The notes under the pieces were generated by a model. It saw only the letters and a program-made list of their open reading frames with translations, was not told the origin of the DNA and did not search any database. Shown here piece by piece: positions 5,464-5,583 of a stretch of 5,583 bases of DNA. Location of the stretch: assembly GCA_017453605.1 (NCBI GenBank), contig JAFTEP010000185.1:1-5583 (forward strand). The letters are read 5' to 3'. Position 1 is the stretch's first letter; each line of letters opens with the position of its first letter. The position numbers were made by a program, and so were the translations under genes. This DNA comes from Clostridia bacterium. GTDB lineage: Bacteria > Bacillota > Clostridia > Oscillospirales > SIG627.

Positions 5464-5513
5464 CGATCAACAACGATCGCCGACGCTTTGGCGTCGGCGA
5501 GGGTCATTGATCG
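5464..5513. repeat. Two-tier hairpin element
   Basis: The inner stem is TCGCCGACGC (5477-5486) with GCGTCGGCGA (5491-5500), ten perfect pairs around a TTTG loop. The outer stem is CGATCAA (5464-5470) with TTGATCG (5507-5513), seven perfect pairs, separated from the inner stem by a 6-by-6 internal loop. No T-tract follows on the plus strand. It may be a structured repeat unit or a bidirectional transcription barrier. Confidence 0.65.
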
Positions 5514-5528
5514 AAAAAGGGTTATGGG

Positions 5529-5583
5529 GACCCCTCATCAGTCAGCTCCGCTGACAGCTTCCCCTCCAGGGGGAAGCCTAAAG
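5529..5583. repeat. CCCCTCATC-type intergenic repeat, cut by window end
   Basis: ACCCCTCATCAGTCAGC leads into two short hairpins. GTCAGC (5541-5546) pairs with GCTGAC (5550-5555), and GCTTCCCC (5557-5564) pairs with GGGGAAGC (5570-5577). The order (CCCCTCATC, a TCAGC hairpin, then a TTCCCC/GGGGAA hairpin) matches from memory a high-copy repeat of Clostridia genomes. The 3' boundary is outside the window. Confidence 0.6.

Larger units (their letters stand above)
5222..5583. other. Gene-free tail filled with inverted repeats
   Basis: No reading frame here has a credible start, ribosome site and length. The stretch holds a run of hairpin-forming elements, annotated separately, with little unique sequence between them. 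It reads as an accumulation site for small non-coding repeats downstream of the permease gene. Confidence 0.8.

Noticed and set aside
5222..5583. CRISPR array or tRNA/sRNA cluster in the repeat-rich tail
   Set aside because: The repeats are different from each other, not directly repeated with regular spacers, and none folds as a cloverleaf.

Overview
The window carries four protein-coding genes in two divergent pairs, followed by a gene-free tail packed with inverted repeats. The DNA suggests an uncultured gut-type Bacillota (Clostridia), though this is inference. The promoters are close to the vegetative sigma-A consensus with 17-bp spacers, Shine-Dalgarno sites are purine-rich, and codon third positions are GC-rich. 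The tail repeats resemble intergenic repeat types that I recall as abundant in Oscillospiraceae-like genomes. No tRNA, rRNA, CRISPR array, transposase or phage gene was seen.

Minus strand, positions 1-2079. A zinc-ribbon, multi-pass membrane protein of unknown function (1972 to 860) has its own promoter (2079-2051) and a GC-rich, hairpin-prone leader. It ends at an intrinsic terminator whose T-tract runs into the -35 box of the next promoter (807-779). That promoter drives the 5' part of pncB, nicotinate phosphoribosyltransferase of NAD salvage (720 to 1, continuing past the window start). The two genes share a strand but look separately transcribed.

Plus strand, positions 2194-5221. A perfect-consensus promoter (2194-2222) drives a right-handed beta-helix protein of the GH110 alpha-1,3-galactosidase type (2267-3901). 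It keeps the three family aspartates but has no signal peptide and a short N-terminus. A weak terminator overlaps a second promoter (3948-3976). This precedes a CitMHS/ArsB-NhaD-type anion permease (4076-5221), whose start is ambiguous because the good Shine-Dalgarno site sits in front of an ACG, not an ATG. The 114 bases between the divergent promoters (2080-2193) show no gene or convincing structure.

Tail, positions 5222-5583. This stretch is non-coding and holds at least five hairpin-forming elements, including a MITE-like 76-bp imperfect inverted repeat nested inside a second, weaker inverted repeat.

The genes do not form one obvious pathway. NAD salvage, a membrane protein of unknown role, a presumptive galactosidase and an anion permease appear to be independent units. 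The most interesting points are the cytoplasmic, N-terminally short GH110-like enzyme, the possible ACG start, and the nested repeats.
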